From: an uncultured Prevotella sp.
GTDB lineage: Bacteria > Bacteroidota > Bacteroidia > Bacteroidales > Bacteroidaceae
Direction: 5' to 3'
Assembly (NCBI GenBank): GCA_900315955.1
Contig: ONBC01000007.1
Coordinates: forward strand, 1-49,997
DNA: 49,997 nt
Below are positions 47,340 through 49,997 of the stretch, piece by piece. Position numbers and translations under genes: made by a program. The first letter of the stretch is position 1; every line of letters starts with the position of its first letter. The notes beneath the pieces were generated by a model. That model did not search any database, had not been told where the DNA came from, and saw only the letters and a program-made list of their open reading frames with translations.

Positions 47340-48020
47340 ATGGTTTTTCCAATACAAATAGATATACTTGCACTGATCATAAAGGGCATTATCATCGGTG
47401 TTGCAGCCTCTGCTCCCATGGGTCCCGTAGGCATTCTTTGTGTACAGCGCACGCAGAAGAAAGGGCGTTGGTATGGCTTTGCCACAGGCGTAGGTGCAGC
47501 GGCCAGCGACTTGATCTATGCCTTGATTTCGGGCTTTGGTATGTCGTTCGTCGTCGACTTCATCAGCAATCCCGTCTATAAGTTTTATCTTCAGCTTGCC
47601 GGTGGCGTGATGCTCCTCGTCTTTGGACTTATCAGTTTCTTCAGTAACCCGCTGAAGAATGCACACACGGGCGGACAGAAAGAGAAAGGAACGCTCCTTC
47701 ACAATGGCGTGACCGCATTCTTGATAACATTCTCCAACCCCCTGATCATCCTGCTTTTCATCGCACTTTTCGCACAGTTTAACTTCATCATCCCCAACGA
47801 GCCCCTACTCATGGCAGTGGGGTACACGGCAATGGTAGGCGGTGCTCTGCTGTGGTGGTATGGATTGACGTGGATGATCGACAAGATCCGGACGAAGTTC
47901 GACCAGACCGGTGTCGTCATCATCAACCGGGTCATAGGCAGCGTCGTCATCTTCTTCTCCATAGTCAGTCTCATAGGAACGCTTTTCAACATTTATTTGT
48001 TCCCCGAGTTTCAGAAATAA
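47340..48020 (+). CDS. LysE-family amino-acid exporter
   Basis: 226-residue inner-membrane protein with about six helices, of the LysE/RhtB exporter family. The family motif is ASAPMGPVGILCVQRT near 23-38, followed by GFATGVGAAASDLIYAL near 45 and FLITFSNPLIILLF near 128. The substrate is not predictable. It has its own promoter, and the DUF4924 gene follows after 11 bp. Confidence 0.9.
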   Translation: MVFPIQIDILALIIKGIIIGVAASAPMGPVGILCVQRTQKKGRWYGFATGVGAAASDLIYALISGFGMSFVVDFISNPVYKFYLQLAGGVMLLVFGLISFFSNPLKNAHTGGQKEKGTLLHNGVTAFLITFSNPLIILLFIALFAQFNFIIPNEPLLMAVGYTAMVGGALLWWYGLTWMIDKIRTKFDQTGVVIINRVIGSVVIFFSIVSLIGTLFNIYLFPEFQK

Positions 48021-48031
48021 TAATCATAAAT

Positions 48032-48586
48032 ATGTACATAGCAAAAAAACTTAGAAAGACTTCCATCGCCGAATATCTGCTTTATATGTGGCAGATTGAG
48101 GACCTCGTCCGTGCCTACGGCTGCTCCATTGGCCGCATCAAGCGCGAATATATCAGTAAGTTCAGCAATCTCACCGACGAACAGAAAGAGGATGAGCTCG
48201 ACTGGTTCGACAACCTCATCCGCATGATGAATGAAGAGGGCAAACGCGAGAAAGGACATCTCAATGTCAATGCCATCATCATCCAAGACCTCACGGACCT
48301 GCACCAGCAGTTGCTCGACTCCAACCGTTTCCCTTTTTACAATGCCGAATATTACAAGGTGCTGCCCTTCATCGTGGAGCTCCGTCGTAAGGGCAATGCG
48401 GAAGTGGGTGAGATAGAGACCTGCTTCAATGCGCTCTACGGCAAGATGCTCCTACAGATGAAACAGAAGGAGATCTCTCCCGAGACGGAGCATGCCTTAG
48501 ACGAGATCACGACCTTCATCGGAATGCTCTCCGACTATTATATCAAAAATAGGGACGAAGGTCTCGACTTTGGAAACGACGAATAA
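48032..48586 (+). CDS. DUF4924 family protein
   Basis: 184-residue, mostly helical cytoplasmic protein starting MYIAKKLRKTSIAEYLLYMWQ at ATG 48032. It resembles the Bacteroidota family DUF4924, whose role is unknown. It is rich in charged residues with no signal peptide or membrane segment and no catalytic motif. It shares a transcript with the LysE-type gene and rfbD (12 bp gap). Confidence 0.78.
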   Translation: MYIAKKLRKTSIAEYLLYMWQIEDLVRAYGCSIGRIKREYISKFSNLTDEQKEDELDWFDNLIRMMNEEGKREKGHLNVNAIIIQDLTDLHQQLLDSNRFPFYNAEYYKVLPFIVELRRKGNAEVGEIETCFNALYGKMLLQMKQKEISPETEHALDEITTFIGMLSDYYIKNRDEGLDFGNDE

Positions 48587-48598
48587 TTTCTTATTACT

Positions 48599-49480
48599 AT
48601 GAATATTCTTGTAACGGGTGCCAACGGTCAACTTGGCAATGAAGTACAGCTTGTAAGCAAACAGTCGAAGAACGACAAGTATTTCTTCACCGATGTGTGT
48701 GAGGGCTATGAGAAGCTCGACATCACCGACATCGACAAGATCCGCAGTTATGTCAATGAGCACGACATCAAGTGCATCATCAACTGCGCTGCATGGACCA
48801 ATGTGGACAAGGCGGAGACAGCCGGTGACATCGTTGAGACGCTCAACGCCACAGCACCGGAGAACCTCGCCAAGGTGATGAAGGAGCGCGACGGACTGCT
48901 CGTACATATCAGCACCGACTATGTCTTCGGAGGCGACCCTTACAACACGCCGTGCCGCGAGGATCAGAAAGGTACGCCGACAGGTGTATACGGCCTTACG
49001 AAGCTCCATGGCGAGCAAAAGATTCAGGCTACGGGCTGCAACTATATCATCCTGCGCACCGCCTGGCTCTACTCTGAGTTCGGTCATAACTTCGTCAAGA
49101 CGATGCTCAACCTCACTGCCACAAAGCCTCAACTCAAGGTCGTCTTCGACCAGACAGGTACACCGACTTATGCCGGTGATCTCGCTGATACCATCTTCGA
49201 CATCATCGAAAACCGCAAATATGAAGGGCATACGGGTATCTACCACTTCAGCAACGAGGGCGTTTGCAGCTGGTACGACTTCACGAAGATGATCGCTCGC
49301 ATCGCCGGTCACAACAGTTGTGACATCGAGCCATGCCACAGCAACGAGTTCCCCTCTCCCGTCACTCGCCCCGCATACTCTGTGCTCGACAAGACCAAGA
49401 TCAAGGAGACCTTCGGCATTAAGATCCCTTACTGGCTCGACAGTCTGAAGAAGTGCATGGGCAACATGACAATGGATTAA
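48599..49480 (+). CDS. rfbD: dTDP-4-dehydrorhamnose reductase
   Basis: Last step of dTDP-L-rhamnose synthesis for surface polysaccharide. The 293 residues form a short-chain reductase: NAD(P) motif VTGANGQLGNE near 5, INCAAWTNVDKAE near 60, HISTDYVFGG near 102 and the catalytic Tyr/Lys in YGLTKLHGE near 130. Other rfb genes are not in this window. Confidence 0.95.
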   Translation: MNILVTGANGQLGNEVQLVSKQSKNDKYFFTDVCEGYEKLDITDIDKIRSYVNEHDIKCIINCAAWTNVDKAETAGDIVETLNATAPENLAKVMKERDGLLVHISTDYVFGGDPYNTPCREDQKGTPTGVYGLTKLHGEQKIQATGCNYIILRTAWLYSEFGHNFVKTMLNLTATKPQLKVVFDQTGTPTYAGDLADTIFDIIENRKYEGHTGIYHFSNEGVCSWYDFTKMIARIAGHNSCDIEPCHSNEFPSPVTRPAYSVLDKTKIKETFGIKIPYWLDSLKKCMGNMTMD

Positions 49481-49544
49481 TGGAAGGACTTCCACCACTC
49501 TGTACTTCCTGACTTCATAAAAAATAGAGACTTACTACATAATA

Positions 49545-49997
49545 ATGAATAAACAGATAGAACGCAGGCGGACTTTCGCCATCATCTCTCACCCTGATGC
49601 CGGTAAGACGACACTGACCGAGAAGTTTCTGCTCTTCGGTGGACAGATCCAAGTGGCAGGCGCCGTGAAGAACAATAAGATTCGCAAGACGGCGACCAGC
49701 GACTGGATGGACATCGAGAAGCAGCGCGGTATCTCTGTCTCTACGTCCGTCATGGAGTTCGACTACTTGCCGGAAGGACAGACCGGCGACCCCTACAAGG
49801 TGAATATCCTCGATACCCCAGGTCACCAGGACTTCGCTGAAGACACCTACCGCACCCTGACGGCTGTCGACTCGGCTATCATCGTCGTCGACTCAGCCAA
49901 AGGTGTGGAGGCGCAGACGCGCAAGCTCATGGAGGTCTGCCGCATGCGCAACACACCCGTCATCATCTTCATCAACAAGATGGACCGCGAAGGCCGT
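49545..49997 (+). CDS. prfC: Peptide chain release factor 3, 5' part
   Basis: Translational GTPase that recycles release factors 1 and 2. The first 151 codons are present: [20 protein letters not shown] with P-loop DAGKTT, then the RF3 signature near 48-60 ([14 protein letters not shown]), G3 [13 protein letters not shown] near 92 and G4 NKMDREGR at the window edge. The rest lies outside. Confidence 0.96.
   Translation, partial: MNKQIERRRTFAIISHPDAGKTTLTEKFLLFGGQIQVAGAVKNNKIRKTATSDWMDIEKQRGISVSTSVMEFDYLPEGQTGDPYKVNILDTPGHQDFAEDTYRTLTAVDSAIIVVDSAKGVEAQTRKLMEVCRMRNTPVIIFINKMDREGR

Noticed and set aside
48497-49498. Minus-strand open frame opposite rfbD
   Set aside because: rfbD carries all family motifs; the opposite frame has none.

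Overview
The window looks like chromosome of a Bacteroidota bacterium, most likely order Bacteroidales and Prevotella-like. Signs are the SusC/SusD pair with an adjoining surface lipoprotein, promoters of the TAnnTTTG type, A-rich leaders instead of strong Shine-Dalgarno sites, and family-typical housekeeping proteins (DUF4296 lipoprotein, DUF4924, C69 peptidase, Cys-poor DksA-like protein). The genus is inference. No rRNA, tRNA, CRISPR array, prophage or intact insertion sequence was seen.

Left part (about 1.5-32.3 kb, all on the minus strand): an arabinan/L-arabinose utilisation locus. In transcription order it holds a membrane-spanning AraC-type regulator with a periplasmic propeller (29299-32265), a 0.7 kb regulatory region, SusC, SusD, a surface glycan-binding lipoprotein, two GH43 arabinanases, a two-module GH51 arabinofuranosidase, aldose 1-epimerase, an SSS sodium/sugar symporter, a NUDIX-type AraR-like regulator, AraD, AraA, an FGGY ribulokinase, a second GH51, transketolase and a GH127 beta-L-arabinofuranosidase. 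Together they would bind arabinan outside the cell, import oligosaccharides, cut them to arabinose in the periplasm, take arabinose into the cytoplasm and convert it to xylulose-5-P for the pentose phosphate pathway. An ABC-F ATPase (1-1207) lies at the left edge.

Right part (32.5-50 kb): housekeeping genes. engB and ileS diverge. ileS is followed by a DksA-like gene, lspA, a DUF4296 lipoprotein, a C69 peptidase, a PerM-type permease and a GH109-like oxidoreductase. A 0.7 kb repeat-bearing spacer leads to a ROK glucokinase on the minus strand, which diverges from tsaC, a ClC channel, a LysE exporter, DUF4924, rfbD and the start of prfC.

Three genes carry disruptions: a frameshift in the ABC-F gene, an amber codon in the AraR-like gene and a one-base frameshift in susC. 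They may be real mutations or assembly errors. The most unusual items are the regulator, which is built like a hybrid two-component system but lacks kinase and receiver domains; a 23-bp direct-repeat array with a 32-bp perfect inverted repeat upstream of susC; and a binding-like module shared by the surface lipoprotein (twice) and the large GH43 enzyme.
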